Assembly (NCBI RefSeq): GCF_000372965.1
Contig: NZ_KB890024.1
Location: 3,164,839-3,228,838, forward strand
Length of the DNA stretch: 64,000 nt
Origin: Hoeflea sp. 108
GTDB taxonomy: Bacteria > Pseudomonadota > Alphaproteobacteria > Rhizobiales > Rhizobiaceae
Direction of reading: 5' to 3'
Shown piece after piece: positions 53,629-62,878 of this stretch. The position numbers and the translations under genes are program-made. A model generated the notes under the pieces. The model was given only the letters and a program-made list of their open reading frames with translations. It ran no database searches and had not been told where the DNA came from. Every line of letters starts with the position of its first letter. Position 1 is the stretch's first letter.

Positions 53629-55608
53629 TCAGGCGCTCGGAAGACCGGCCTGCGACAGCATTTCGAGGAACCTTGCGTGGTGCAGATCCTTGACGTAGCG
53701 CGGCACGAAGCCGGGACAGACATTGCCCAGGTTGAGATGCGGAAGCTGTGACAGGCAGTGATGGATGGCCCGGGACGCCTCTGCCCTGTTGCCGGTCGCC
53801 GATGCCGCCGCGGCCCAGTAGAGCGCGCCTCGCACGAAGCCCGGCTTGGTCCTGACGACCTTGCGCGCAACTTCGAGGGCGCGTTGATCGTCCTCGCCGG
53901 CGAACCTTGCCATGACCACGCTGTGATGCCGCCAGAAGTCGATGACGTCATGCGTTCCGAGCCTGATCGCCTCATTGGCCTCGTGCAGCGCTTCGTTGAC
54001 CTGTCCGCGCAAGGCAAAGAGCATGGCGATATCGCCGTGTCCGCTGGGGTAGCTTGGGTTGAGGCTGATCGCGTGCCGGCATTCGGCGATCGCTTCTTCG
54101 ATCCGGCCGGAGCTCTCGAGCGCGAACGAAAGGATGCAGCGGGCGATTTCATCGTCAGGCACCGCCCGCACCGCGGCTTCCGCAAGCCCAAGCGCATGCT
54201 CGATCTGCCCGGGCTCCCGCGGCAGCGCTCCGAACGCCACCGCCATCGACGTTATGACCGAGAGCGTCCGCTGCGCGCGCGCATTGTCGTGCCGCAGCGA
54301 ATAGGCCTTTTCGGCGAGCCCCAGGCCGACCATCAGCGAGTCCCGGGTCATCTCGAAATATTTCATGAGCGCTTCGTTCACCAGCCTGCGCACTTCCGGC
54401 GGGCCGGGTGGGCTCTTGTCACGCACCTTCCAGTTCGTCAGCTGCAGTTCGAGGGTGACGGCGAGCACCACCGACTGTGCAATACGGTCCTGAAACTGGA
54501 GGGCGTTTTCGGAGTTGCCGTCGAACTTCTGGGCCCAGACGTTCTGGCCGCTGGCGGCATCGACAAGCTGGACATTCACTCTCAGCTCGTCACCCGAGCG
54601 CTGGATGCTGCCGCTCAACACATAGCGCGAGCGCGGTGCTTCCGCCGTCCTGGCTTCGTCGCCCGCGCCATTCTTCGGTAAGGCAGGAAGCCGCGCGAGC
54701 ACGACATAGTCGGCCACCTCGGAGAGGGCCGTGGTGATGTCCTGCACGAGCCCTCTGGCAAAAAAGTCGTCGCCGCGCTCACCCGTCAGGTTGACGACAT
54801 CGGCCACGCTGATGGACGGACGTCCGGCGCGTTGGCCGGCCGGGACATTTACGGGCATCGTAGCGAGCGCGGCATCTGCTGACGACAACGATTGCCACAA
54901 TGCATGCGTCTCGGGGCTGACTGCGACATCCAGCTCCTTCTTCAATATGTCCTTGCACGCCTCATATGTCCGCAACGCCCTGTCTCGCTGGCCGCACGCA
55001 ACGAGCAGCTCCATCTTGAGCCGATAGGATGCCTCCCGCGTCGGCTCCATGGCCAGCAGCCGATCGGCAAGGACCAGCCCGGCTTCCGTGTCGACGAGGC
55101 GCGCGAGCTTTTCAAGCGACGCAAGCGCGCGGTTCAGCAGCCTGTCGCGCTCCGATGCCGCCCAGTCGTCGAAAGCATTGCTGCCAAGATATAGTCCGTC
55201 GAGAAACGGCCCGGTATAGTAGCCGAGCACCGTTTCGAGCTCCTGCGAAGAGCGTGCCGAGAGCCCCGTTTCGAACTCCTCGACGTCGACGCGAAGCCTC
55301 TCCGGTCTGAGCCCGATCAGGTCCCTGCGCGAATGGATCAGATCCAGGCCTGCCCGGGCGAGGTCGCGACGCAGGACGCTCAGGGTCTGTCGCAGGCTGT
55401 TGCGGGAGTGTTCACTGTCGCTGTCGCTCCACAACAGGTCTGCCAGTCTTTCCCGTGTCGTCATCATGCCCGGACACCGGGCCAGATAGGCAATGATGGC
55501 GGGCCCCCGCTTTCCGGTCAGCCAAAGCGGGCCGACGGACTCCTTTTCGATCTGGAACCCGCCAAAGAGCGAAATTCTGGTTGCTACGTCGCGATCACCG
55601 CTGTGCAT
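53629..55608 (-). CDS. SARP-like regulator with BTAD, TolB-like and TPR regions
   Basis: This 659-residue protein begins with a winged-helix region (~10-95; LFGGFQIEK, TTRERLADLLWSD, LRQTLSVLRRDL). A bacterial transcriptional activator (BTAD) TPR domain follows (~100-235). Residues ~270-390 resemble the TolB-like/FlgO fold found in adenylate-cyclase-type TPR proteins (YVLSGSIQRSGDELRVNVQ, LVDAASGQNVWAQKFD). TPR repeats fill the rest (LNPSYPSGHGDIAMLFALRG). Probably a cytoplasmic transcription factor with ligand or partner input; target genes unknown. It is divergent from the DMT exporter, 139 bp away. Confidence 0.82.
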   Translation of the reverse strand: MHSGDRDVATRISLFGGFQIEKESVGPLWLTGKRGPAIIAYLARCPGMMTTRERLADLLWSDSDSEHSRNSLRQTLSVLRRDLARAGLDLIHSRRDLIGLRPERLRVDVEEFETGLSARSSQELETVLGYYTGPFLDGLYLGSNAFDDWAASERDRLLNRALASLEKLARLVDTEAGLVLADRLLAMEPTREASYRLKMELLVACGQRDRALRTYEACKDILKKELDVAVSPETHALWQSLSSADAALATMPVNVPAGQRAGRPSISVADVVNLTGERGDDFFARGLVQDITTALSEVADYVVLARLPALPKNGAGDEARTAEAPRSRYVLSGSIQRSGDELRVNVQLVDAASGQNVWAQKFDGNSENALQFQDRIAQSVVLAVTLELQLTNWKVRDKSPPGPPEVRRLVNEALMKYFEMTRDSLMVGLGLAEKAYSLRHDNARAQRTLSVITSMAVAFGALPREPGQIEHALGLAEAAVRAVPDDEIARCILSFALESSGRIEEAIAECRHAISLNPSYPSGHGDIAMLFALRGQVNEALHEANEAIRLGTHDVIDFWRHHSVVMARFAGEDDQRALEVARKVVRTKPGFVRGALYWAAAASATGNRAEASRAIHHCLSQLPHLNLGNVCPGFVPRYVKDLHHARFLEMLSQAGLPSA

Positions 55609-55747
55609 GTGCCCGATAGCTTTCCACCCTGGCGAATCCTAACTCAAAACTAACGCTGCGCAAACGGAGCGCCCGTCCGTTCAAGCGCTGTCATGACGGG
55701 GGATCGATTAGACGTCGCTTGAATAGCCAAGAGAGCGATGTGGGCCC

Positions 55748-56734
55748 GTGTCGAAACTGCAAGCCAATCTGCTGCTTCTTCTTGCTGCCGCTTTGTGGGG
55801 CTTCGGCAATGTCGCGCAAAAGACCGTTCTTATTCATCTCGATGCTCTGAGTGCCGTCGGCCTGCGCTGCCTGATCGGCGGGCTGCTGGTGCTGCCCTTC
55901 GTCCCGAGCGAACATCACGCCCCATCGGGGCCGGGTCATCTTTCGAGCCTCGCCAGGGTGGGCTTGCTGTTTGTCGTCGCCATCGCGCTCCAGCAGCTCT
56001 GCTATCTCGGCGCCTCCGTCACCAATGCAAGCTTCCTGATCAGCACGGCCACGGTGATGACCCCTCTCGCCGCATGGCTGCTGGTCGGCGAACGGCCGGC
56101 GAGCCTTGCCATCGCAGCCGGCCTGACCGTTGCCGGCGCCCTGCTCTTGTCGGGCGGGATAACAGGCTTTGGCGCCGGCGACTTCACGGCTCTCCTGTCG
56201 GCCGCCTGCTATTCGCTCTGGATGATCGAGCTTGGCCGTCACATGCAGGCCCATGGGCGTCCGTTCACCGCCGCAGCGGTGCAGTTTCTCAGCGTCGCCG
56301 CCATCGCCCTCCCGGTCGGGGCGACATTTGGCAATCTGTCGCCGGCCGCAGCCTTTGCGGCCGGCCCGGAATTGGCCGTCCTCGGCATCTTCTCCACGGC
56401 AATCGCCTTCGGCATGCAGACGGCAGCCCAGCGCTTCACCTCCGCGAGCCATGCCGCGGTGATCGTCAGTGCCGAAAGCGTCTTCGGGGCGATGGGTGCT
56501 GCGATCTTTCTCGGCGAGCGGTCCTCGGCCCTGGCTGCGCTGGGCGCCGCGATGGTGCTTGCCGCGATCCTGTCCGTGGCGATGTCGGGCCGGTCGCCGC
56601 CGACAGCCGCGCCACGGCGGATCGATCCCCTCAGGTCCTTTGCGGCCCCGCGCCTGCCCGGACCGATCCCGGTGCCGGCAAGCCCGATCGCCCCACCGCC
56701 AACTCGGCAGTTCCAGAAGGGAGGAACGCCATGA
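55748..56734 (+). CDS. EamA/DMT-family transporter
   Basis: This 328-residue inner-membrane metabolite exporter has ten hydrophobic segments in two EamA repeats. Typical segments are LLLLLAAALWGFGNVAQK near the N-terminus and SAESVFGAMGAAIFLGE late in repeat two. The last ~40 residues form a Pro-rich cytoplasmic tail. GTG 55748 is the best start. The next frame (41-aa ORF) overlaps its stop by ATGA. Substrate unknown. It is divergent from the SARP-like regulator, a candidate controller. Confidence 0.88.
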   Translation: MSKLQANLLLLLAAALWGFGNVAQKTVLIHLDALSAVGLRCLIGGLLVLPFVPSEHHAPSGPGHLSSLARVGLLFVVAIALQQLCYLGASVTNASFLISTATVMTPLAAWLLVGERPASLAIAAGLTVAGALLLSGGITGFGAGDFTALLSAACYSLWMIELGRHMQAHGRPFTAAAVQFLSVAAIALPVGATFGNLSPAAAFAAGPELAVLGIFSTAIAFGMQTAAQRFTSASHAAVIVSAESVFGAMGAAIFLGERSSALAALGAAMVLAAILSVAMSGRSPPTAAPRRIDPLRSFAAPRLPGPIPVPASPIAPPPTRQFQKGGTP

Positions 56735-56856
56735 TTGCCTTGCTGATCGCCCCGGCAACGCAGACCGCAACGAGACTTCGTCCGCCTGCGCCCGGGACCT
56801 GTTTGCCGGCGACGACAGGGCAGACGGCGGCCAAACGCATCGCGAGGGCGCCGTGA
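56731..56856 (+). CDS. Possible 41-residue coupled ORF
   Basis: ATG 56731 overlaps the transporter stop (ATGA), and the TGA at 56854-56856 overlaps the ATG of the next gene. The predicted peptide begins MIALLIAPATQTATRL and is otherwise Pro/Thr/Ala-rich. No family was recognised. It may be a real small gene, or only a reading frame used to carry ribosomes across to the membrane protein. Confidence 0.3.
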   Translation: MIALLIAPATQTATRLRPPAPGTCLPATTGQTAAKRIARAP

Positions 56857-57557
56857 TGGCCTCGCTGGCAGCTCTTCATCCACAACTGGTGTCGTCACTT
56901 CGCGCCCGCATGAGCGGCCCGGGCGGTTACTACAATTGCGGCAATGCCCTCGGCCTTGTTGTCGGCCTTGGCGTCCAGCTTGCCACTGCGCCCGCCGGCG
57001 CGCCGGACGAAAACACGATCATGGCGTCGGTGGCCGCCTATTTCGCCGGCAGCCACGGCGCTGTCGCGTTGACGCTGACGACGCTGGTCTTCTTTTGGGG
57101 CGGCGAAGTCTATCACCAGGCCTGGGCAAGGCCGGACGCTCCCGACGCGGCGTTGAACCGGCTGGGCGACCTGCTCTCGGGCATAGGAGCAATAGGACTC
57201 GGCATCGCCTTGCTGCTGCTTGGCGATGTGCTGCTTGCGGCAACCTCCGGGCTGCTGCATGCGCTGGGGAAATTCGGCAGCGCCTTCCATCGGCCGGGCG
57301 AGCGGGTTCCGGTGTGGCCGGCCACCTGGCCCGACCCGTTTCGCAGCGCCGTGCTCGCCAGCAGGTTGCCGGCAATGCTGGCAACGACCCTCGCCCTCGG
57401 CGCGGCCTTGCCGCAGGTCTGGTCGGGCGAATCCGCCACGATGCTGGCCATGCCGGTAGCCCTGCTCGGCTGCTACGTCCTGTGGGCCAAGGCCGACCTG
57501 CTGCTGTTCGACGCCGGGACCAAGGTCCCTCGCCGGATCTCCGAACATCAAGATTGA
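56856..57557 (+). CDS. Uncharacterised inner-membrane protein
   Basis: This 233-residue protein has about four to five hydrophobic segments (LGLVVGLGVQLATA, VALTLTTLVFFWGG, IGAIGLGIALLLLGDVLLAA, TMLAMPVALLGCYVLWA). The N-terminal MSGPGGYYNCGNALG is distinctive, but I cannot link it to a named family. Starts at ATG 56856 or GTG 56853, overlapping the 41-residue ORF. It lies between the DMT transporter and a DUF1194 protein, all on one strand with short gaps, so it is probably an operon member. Confidence 0.68.
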   Translation: MASLAALHPQLVSSLRARMSGPGGYYNCGNALGLVVGLGVQLATAPAGAPDENTIMASVAAYFAGSHGAVALTLTTLVFFWGGEVYHQAWARPDAPDAALNRLGDLLSGIGAIGLGIALLLLGDVLLAATSGLLHALGKFGSAFHRPGERVPVWPATWPDPFRSAVLASRLPAMLATTLALGAALPQVWSGESATMLAMPVALLGCYVLWAKADLLLFDAGTKVPRRISEHQD

Positions 57558-57587
57558 TCGCCAGCCGGCGTGGAAAGGGAGAGTGCC

Positions 57588-58403
57588 ATGTTCGGAATTG
57601 CGCGCCGGCAAGCCGGTCATCGGCCTCGGGCGACACATGATCCCGCAAGTCAGCCAGTCTCGAGGCCGACCAGGCGACCCGGAGTGTCGTCGAGACTGGC
57701 CGGCGCGCTCACGCTTTCGATGGCCTGGAGCCTGCCGGCGCATTCAGCCGACGTCGACGTCGCCGTCGTATTCGCGGTCGACTTCTCGTCCTCGATCGAC
57801 CCCGATATCGCCAGGCTGCAACGCGAGGGACATGCCGCAGCCCTCACCTCGCCCGAGATCATTGCCGCCATCACGCGCAACTATCTCGGCTGTATCGGCA
57901 TCGCCTATTTCGAATGGTCGAGTGCCGGGCGCTCGCGCATCGTGCTGCCGTGGACGAGGATCTGCTCGTTGAAAGATGCCGAGGCGGCGGCATCGGTGAT
58001 CGACGACAAGGGCGACACCGGTTCCAGCCGTGGCGGGCGCGGCAGAACCTCCGTTTCCTCGGCCATCGACATGGGAAGCCTGCTGCTCGACCAGTTTCCC
58101 GGACAGGCCGTCAGGAAGGTAATCGACATCTCCAGCAATGGCGAAAACAATGACGGACTTCCGGTTCAGTCGAGCAGGCTGAGGGCGGTCGCCAAGGGAT
58201 ACACGATCAACGCGATCGCCATTCCGACAAAAGGCGAGACACCCGACCTGGCATCCTATTTCGCCGACGCGGTCATCGGCGGTCCGCAGGCATTCGTGGT
58301 CGCGCTGAAGGATTCGGGCGACTACGCAGCAGCCCTCCGGCGAAAGCTGGTGACTGAAATCAGCATGGCCATCGACCCCACGGCTTCCGCCGGAGCCCCA
58401 TGA
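57588..58403 (+). CDS. DUF1194 von Willebrand A-like protein (copy 2)
   Basis: This 271-residue paralogue of the protein at 34691 has a basic N-terminus of ~40 residues and a hydrophobic export segment (LAGALTLSMAWSLPAHSA). MIDAS residues are AVDFSSSID (DxSxS) and Thr in GRTSVSSAID. The third position reads DISSNGENND, where copy 1 has SGDG, so the acidic residue is replaced by Asn and metal affinity may differ. ATG 57588 follows AAAGGGAGAG. It is 30 bp after the membrane protein gene and likely part of that operon. Confidence 0.85.
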   Translation: MFGIARRQAGHRPRATHDPASQPVSRPTRRPGVSSRLAGALTLSMAWSLPAHSADVDVAVVFAVDFSSSIDPDIARLQREGHAAALTSPEIIAAITRNYLGCIGIAYFEWSSAGRSRIVLPWTRICSLKDAEAAASVIDDKGDTGSSRGGRGRTSVSSAIDMGSLLLDQFPGQAVRKVIDISSNGENNDGLPVQSSRLRAVAKGYTINAIAIPTKGETPDLASYFADAVIGGPQAFVVALKDSGDYAAALRRKLVTEISMAIDPTASAGAP

Positions 58404-58524
58404 ACGGTCCTGGCCGGCGTGTCGCACTCGCCGGTTTCGGCCACGGATCGGCCAGATCCAGGCGCGCTCTCGCCCGACCTGGCCAATTGCAACGGCCTCG
58501 ATCAGGCCCGGGCAATTCCGGCCA

Positions 58525-59463
58525 TCATCCAACCTTCTCGACGTAATAGCGCGGGATGCGCCTACCTTCGCGGCCCCGGTAGAATTCGATGCAGAATTCG
58601 ACGAAGGCCTTGAAGCGGCGCGAGACGTGGCGGCGGCGCGAGTAGATGAGGTTGATTGCGGTTTCCGGCGAACGCCACTGCGGCAGCACCGGAACGAGGA
58701 TGCCGTTCTCACATTCGGTCTCGACGAAAAAGCCCGGCAGATAGGCAAGCCCCTCGCCCGCGACGGCGAAATATTTGAGCGTCCAGTAGTCATTGGCGGT
58801 GCAATTGGCGGCCGGCAGGATATCGATCTCGTTTCGGCCGTTCTGCGCCAGATACCAGGATTGCGGCCTGGTCGGCTGGCGGAAGATCAGCCCGCGATGG
58901 GCGCTGAGTTCCTCTGTCGTCTCGGGCGTTCCATGGCGGGCGAGATAATCGGGGCTGGCGTAGAGGCCGTAGGATGCCGTCGACAGGCGGCGGCTGATGT
59001 AGTCGACGTCGGACGGCTCGCCCCAATGGAAGATGCCGTCAAGCGCCTGTTCGGTCACGTCGGAAAACGGTTGCCTCGAGGTCAAAAAGACCACGTCCAG
59101 ATTGACCTGCGGATATTGCTGGCGGAAGGCATAGAGCAGTTCCGACGTGATGGTCGTGCCGAACTCCCCGGTCGAGCCGACGCGCAACGTGCCGGCCACC
59201 TCCTGGCGCATCTCAGCAAGTGCGGTCGCCGCGTCCTCGCAGCTTGCCTGGATGCGTCGGGCGTGGCGGAGCAGCTCGGATCCGGCATCGGTAACGTGGA
59301 GATGATGGCCCTCGCGAACGAACAGCTCCATGCCAAACTCGTCCTCCAACTGCCGGATGCGATGGCTGAGCGTCGATTTGGGCAGCCGATGCAGCCGCGA
59401 GGCAGCCGAGATCGACCTTGCGTCGGCAACTTTCACGAAACAGTCGATGACCGACAGGTCCAT
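58525..59463 (-). CDS. LysR-family regulator of the purine cluster
   Basis: This 312-residue LysR regulator has helix-turn-helix residues ~12-40 (DARSISAASRLHRLPKSTLS). The effector domain has LRVGSTGEFGTTITSELL. ATG 59463 is chosen because the sequence there (MDLSVIDCFVKVADAR) is a typical LysR start. It is divergent from the adenine-deaminase-like gene, 104 bp away. A perfect palindrome sits 6 bp before its start. A purine or intermediate is the likely effector (inference). Confidence 0.9.
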   Translation of the reverse strand: MDLSVIDCFVKVADARSISAASRLHRLPKSTLSHRIRQLEDEFGMELFVREGHHLHVTDAGSELLRHARRIQASCEDAATALAEMRQEVAGTLRVGSTGEFGTTITSELLYAFRQQYPQVNLDVVFLTSRQPFSDVTEQALDGIFHWGEPSDVDYISRRLSTASYGLYASPDYLARHGTPETTEELSAHRGLIFRQPTRPQSWYLAQNGRNEIDILPAANCTANDYWTLKYFAVAGEGLAYLPGFFVETECENGILVPVLPQWRSPETAINLIYSRRRHVSRRFKAFVEFCIEFYRGREGRRIPRYYVEKVG

Positions 59464-59469
59464 ATTTCG

Positions 59470-59483
59470 TCCAATCCATTGGA
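59470..59483. promoter_or_regulatory. LysR-box palindrome in the purine divergent region
   Basis: TCCAATCCATTGGA is a perfect palindrome with 6-bp arms and a 2-bp centre. It has the T-N(11-12)-A form of LysR boxes, sits 6 bp upstream of the LysR start and ~85 bp before the deaminase start, so it suits autorepression and divergent activation. Confidence 0.6.
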
Positions 59484-59567
59484 TGATCTGTCCAAGAAAT
59501 AGCCCACTTCGGCCAATTGTGTAAACGCCGCCGGCTCGAAATACTCCCCTCAACCAGGGAGGTTCGT

Positions 59568-61358
59568 TTGACTGATATCAGGGAATTCATACGTGCGGCG
59601 TCGGGGCGGGAAGCCAAGGCGACATTGGCCGTTTGCGGCGGCAAGCTGGTCAACGTGGTGTCGGAGGAAATCTACCAGGCCGACATCGCCGTCTACGGCA
59701 ACCGCATCATCGCCATCGGCGACATCTCGGACCATATCGGTCCCGACACCGAGATCGTCGACGCGACGGGCAAATATCTCTGCCCCGGCATGATCGACGG
59801 GCACCTTCATGTCGAATGCTCGAAGCTGTCGATCACCAGCTTCGCCAAGGCCGTGGTGCCGTTGGGCACGACCTCGATCGTCACCGGGCTCGACCAGATC
59901 ATCGTGGTCGGGGGTCCTGCGGCGGCGCGGGAATTCCTCGACGAGGCCAAGCAGACGCCACTGAAGGTATTCTGGGGCGCGCCGTGCAAGACGCCATACA
60001 CGATGCCGCGCTCGACCGTCGGCCACTATTTCGGGCCGGCCGACCATGCCGCGACCCATCACTGGCCGGAATGCGTCGGCGTCTGGGAGACGGTGCGCGA
60101 GTTCATCCAGGAAGAAGACCCCGATGTGCTGAAGGCGCTTGAGATCGCCGAGAAGAGCCGGCTTCCGGTGCTCGGCTGCTGCCCGATGACGCGCGGCGCA
60201 CGGCTCAACGGCTACCAGCAGGCGCGTGTGCGCGCCGATCATGAAAGCTACACGCCCGAGGAAATGCTGGAGAAGCTGCGCGCCGGCATGCATGTCGTGG
60301 TCAGGGAATCGTCGATCTCGCACTTCCTGTCCGACAATCTGCGCATCGTCACCGAGATGGGCGTGAAGGCGCTGCGCCGCATCAGCTTCTGCACCGACGA
60401 TGTGGTGGCGAGCGACATCCTTGTCCGCGGCCATCTCGACAACATGGTGCGCATGGCGATCTCGATGGGCATCTCGCCGATGGCGGCGATCCAGATGGCG
60501 ACGATCAACGGCGCCGACGCGCTGAGGATCGACGAGAAGGTCGGATCGATTTCGCCCGGCCGCTCGGCCGACATCCTTGTTGTCAGCGACCTGCGCGAAT
60601 TCCGCATCGAGGCGGTGATCGCCAATGGCGCGGTGGCCGCCCGCGACGGCGAGATGGCTGTGGAGCTGTCGCCGCCGCCGCGCAGCGAAGCGCTGCTGCG
60701 TTCGATCAAGGTCGCGCCGGTCTCCGTCGACGACATTGCCGTGCCTTACCAGGGTACGGGAAGCACCGCGCGCGCCATGGCGATTGCGGTCACGCCTGAA
60801 AAGGTCTTCGTGCGCACGCGGCGCGAAGTGACGCTTCCGGTTCGCAATGGCCGCGTGCTCGCCGATCCCGGCCAGAACATCCAGTACGTCACCGTCGTCG
60901 AGCGTTATGGCAAGACCCAACACCGGCCGGTCGCCTTCACCTCGGGCTTCGGCCTCACGTCAGGCGCCATCGCCAGTTCGACCGCGCCCGACGACAACAA
61001 CATCATCTGCGTCGGCACCAATCCCGAGGACATGACGGTCGCCATCAACCATCTCATCGCCAACAATGGCGGACAGGTGGTGGTCAAGGACGGAGAAATC
61101 CTCGAATTCCTCCATCTTCCCATCGGCGGCATCGTCTCCGACATGGAACCGCAGGAAATGGCCGCCATTGAAGGGAGGCTGGACGATGCGGCGCGCAGCC
61201 TCGGCTGCGATCTGCCCTGGCCTTTCATGTACATGTTCGTGCTTCAGATCACGGCGATTCCCGACTACGCCATCACCGATTTGGGCGTGATCGACTGCGT
61301 CAACCTGACGGTGACGTCGCCGATCCTCGACCAGGAAAGGGCTGTGGCAGCGGAGTGA
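59568..61358 (+). CDS. Adenine deaminase family protein, variant active site
   Basis: This 596-residue amidohydrolase-superfamily protein resembles adenine deaminase over its whole length. HxH is present (IDGHLHVEC, His79 and His81), as is the Asp in FCTDDVV. The near-invariant TDPHEI motif that follows GTT in adenine deaminases reads TGLDQI at 106-111, so the His-Glu pair is missing. The substrate may be a modified purine rather than adenine; this is inference. The start is TTG 59568 with AGGGAGG 6 bases upstream. It lies before the NCS2 permease and a canonical deaminase. Confidence 0.85.
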   Translation: MTDIREFIRAASGREAKATLAVCGGKLVNVVSEEIYQADIAVYGNRIIAIGDISDHIGPDTEIVDATGKYLCPGMIDGHLHVECSKLSITSFAKAVVPLGTTSIVTGLDQIIVVGGPAAAREFLDEAKQTPLKVFWGAPCKTPYTMPRSTVGHYFGPADHAATHHWPECVGVWETVREFIQEEDPDVLKALEIAEKSRLPVLGCCPMTRGARLNGYQQARVRADHESYTPEEMLEKLRAGMHVVVRESSISHFLSDNLRIVTEMGVKALRRISFCTDDVVASDILVRGHLDNMVRMAISMGISPMAAIQMATINGADALRIDEKVGSISPGRSADILVVSDLREFRIEAVIANGAVAARDGEMAVELSPPPRSEALLRSIKVAPVSVDDIAVPYQGTGSTARAMAIAVTPEKVFVRTRREVTLPVRNGRVLADPGQNIQYVTVVERYGKTQHRPVAFTSGFGLTSGAIASSTAPDDNNIICVGTNPEDMTVAINHLIANNGGQVVVKDGEILEFLHLPIGGIVSDMEPQEMAAIEGRLDDAARSLGCDLPWPFMYMFVLQITAIPDYAITDLGVIDCVNLTVTSPILDQERAVAAE

Positions 61359-61419
61359 GGAGCGCTGCCCGGCTTTGGCCAATCGGCCGCGTCGGAACCA
61401 ACAATAAGGGGAGGAATAC

Positions 61420-62817
61420 ATGAACTACCAGCCGCACATCCCGGCGAGTGCGAGCGTGCAGCCATCCTGGCTGCACGCCGTCCTCGACCGCCATTTTCAG
61501 TTCACCAGGCTCGGCTCCACCATGCGGACCGAGATTCTGGCCGGCCTGACGACGTTTCTGGCCGCGTCCTATGTCATCGTCGTCAATCCTTCGATCCTCG
61601 CCCATGCTGGCATTCCGTTCTCGGCCGGCGTCACCGCAACCGTCCTGGTCAGCTTCATCGGCAGCTGCGCGATGGGGCTTTATGCGCGCAGCCCGATCCT
61701 CGTCGCGCCGGGCATGGGCATCAACGCGCTGTTTGCCTACACCATGGTCATCGGCGCCAAGGTGCCGCTGGAAATCGCGCTCGGCTGCGTACTGTGGGCC
61801 GGCGTGCTGTTCACCATCATGGCGGTGCTCAATCTCAGAAGCGCCGTCATCGAGGCGATCCCGACCGACCTGCGCTACGGCATTGCCTGCGGCATCGGCC
61901 TGTTCATCGCCCTGATCGGCCTGGTCAACGCCAAGTTCATCGTCTCCAACCCCGACACCATCGTCGGCCTGACCACCTTCAACCCCGTCACCCTGACCTT
62001 CATCGCCGGCTTCATCGCGACGGTCGGGCTGGTCATCAGGCGCGTGCCCGGCGCCATGATGGCCGGCATGATCCTGACGACGCTGATCTCGATCCCGATC
62101 GGCCGCTGGTGGGGCAATGGCAGCGCGTTTTCGCCAGAGACGCCCGACGTGACCACGCTCGTCAACTGGAGCGGCCTGTCGGCAGCGCCTGATTTCAGCT
62201 TCCTCTGGCAGGTCGACCTGCTCGGCGCGCTGCAGGTCGCCTACATCCCGTTCATCTTCGTGTTCCTGTTCACCAATTTCGTCGAGGCGCTGTCGACCTT
62301 TCTCGGGCTGGCCGAAGCCGCCAACCTCAAGGACGAGAACGGCATGCCGCGCAACATCAAGGAATCGATGCATGTCGACGCCGTGGCTGCTCTGATCTCC
62401 GCCCCACTCGGCACAAGCCCGGCGACCGTCTACCTGGAATCGGGCGCCGGCATCGCGCAGGGCGGCCGCTCTGGCCTCGTCGCCCTTGTCGCCGGCCTGC
62501 TGTTTTTGCCCTTCCTGTTTTTGTCGCCGTTGCTGTCGCTGGTGCCAGCCATCGCCACCGCACCGGTGCTGATCCTGACCGGACTGTTCATGTCGGAGCC
62601 GATGGGCCGCATCCGCTGGACGGATGCCGAGGAAGCCATTCCAGCCTTTCTCGCCATCGTGCTGATCCCGCTGACCTTTTCGATCACGCTCGGCCTGTCC
62701 CTGGCGATCATCGCCTATGTGCTGCTCAAGCTGGTCGTCGGCAAGGCCGGCGAAGTGAGGCCGATCATGTGGTTCGTCGCACTGCTCGCGGCCGCTCTCG
62801 TCGCCCAGATCCAGTAG
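61420..62817 (+). CDS. NCS2 purine permease (AzgA/PbuG-like)
   Basis: This 465-residue inner-membrane hypoxanthine/guanine/adenine importer has about 12-14 transmembrane segments. Family segments are RTEILAGLTTFLAASYVIVV, GMGINALFAYT, FVEALSTFLGLAE and TSPATVYLESGAGIAQGG. ATG 61420 has AGGGGAGGAA upstream. It lies between two deaminase-family genes on one strand (gaps of 61 bp each), so uptake and deamination are presumably co-expressed. Confidence 0.93.
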   Translation: MNYQPHIPASASVQPSWLHAVLDRHFQFTRLGSTMRTEILAGLTTFLAASYVIVVNPSILAHAGIPFSAGVTATVLVSFIGSCAMGLYARSPILVAPGMGINALFAYTMVIGAKVPLEIALGCVLWAGVLFTIMAVLNLRSAVIEAIPTDLRYGIACGIGLFIALIGLVNAKFIVSNPDTIVGLTTFNPVTLTFIAGFIATVGLVIRRVPGAMMAGMILTTLISIPIGRWWGNGSAFSPETPDVTTLVNWSGLSAAPDFSFLWQVDLLGALQVAYIPFIFVFLFTNFVEALSTFLGLAEAANLKDENGMPRNIKESMHVDAVAALISAPLGTSPATVYLESGAGIAQGGRSGLVALVAGLLFLPFLFLSPLLSLVPAIATAPVLILTGLFMSEPMGRIRWTDAEEAIPAFLAIVLIPLTFSITLGLSLAIIAYVLLKLVVGKAGEVRPIMWFVALLAAALVAQIQ

Positions 62818-62878
62818 CACCCCTGGCGGGCGTTCCGGCGCCCGCCAGCCCCTCACCTTTCAAAGGAAATCCCCCGCC

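Noticed and set aside
61300..62856. A 518-codon minus-strand frame opposite the NCS2 permease
   Set aside because: Product is Gln/Asp/Arg-rich with no domain; it is the antisense image of membrane segments. The same holds for long antisense frames at 10314-11267, 49575-51563 and 45335-46822.
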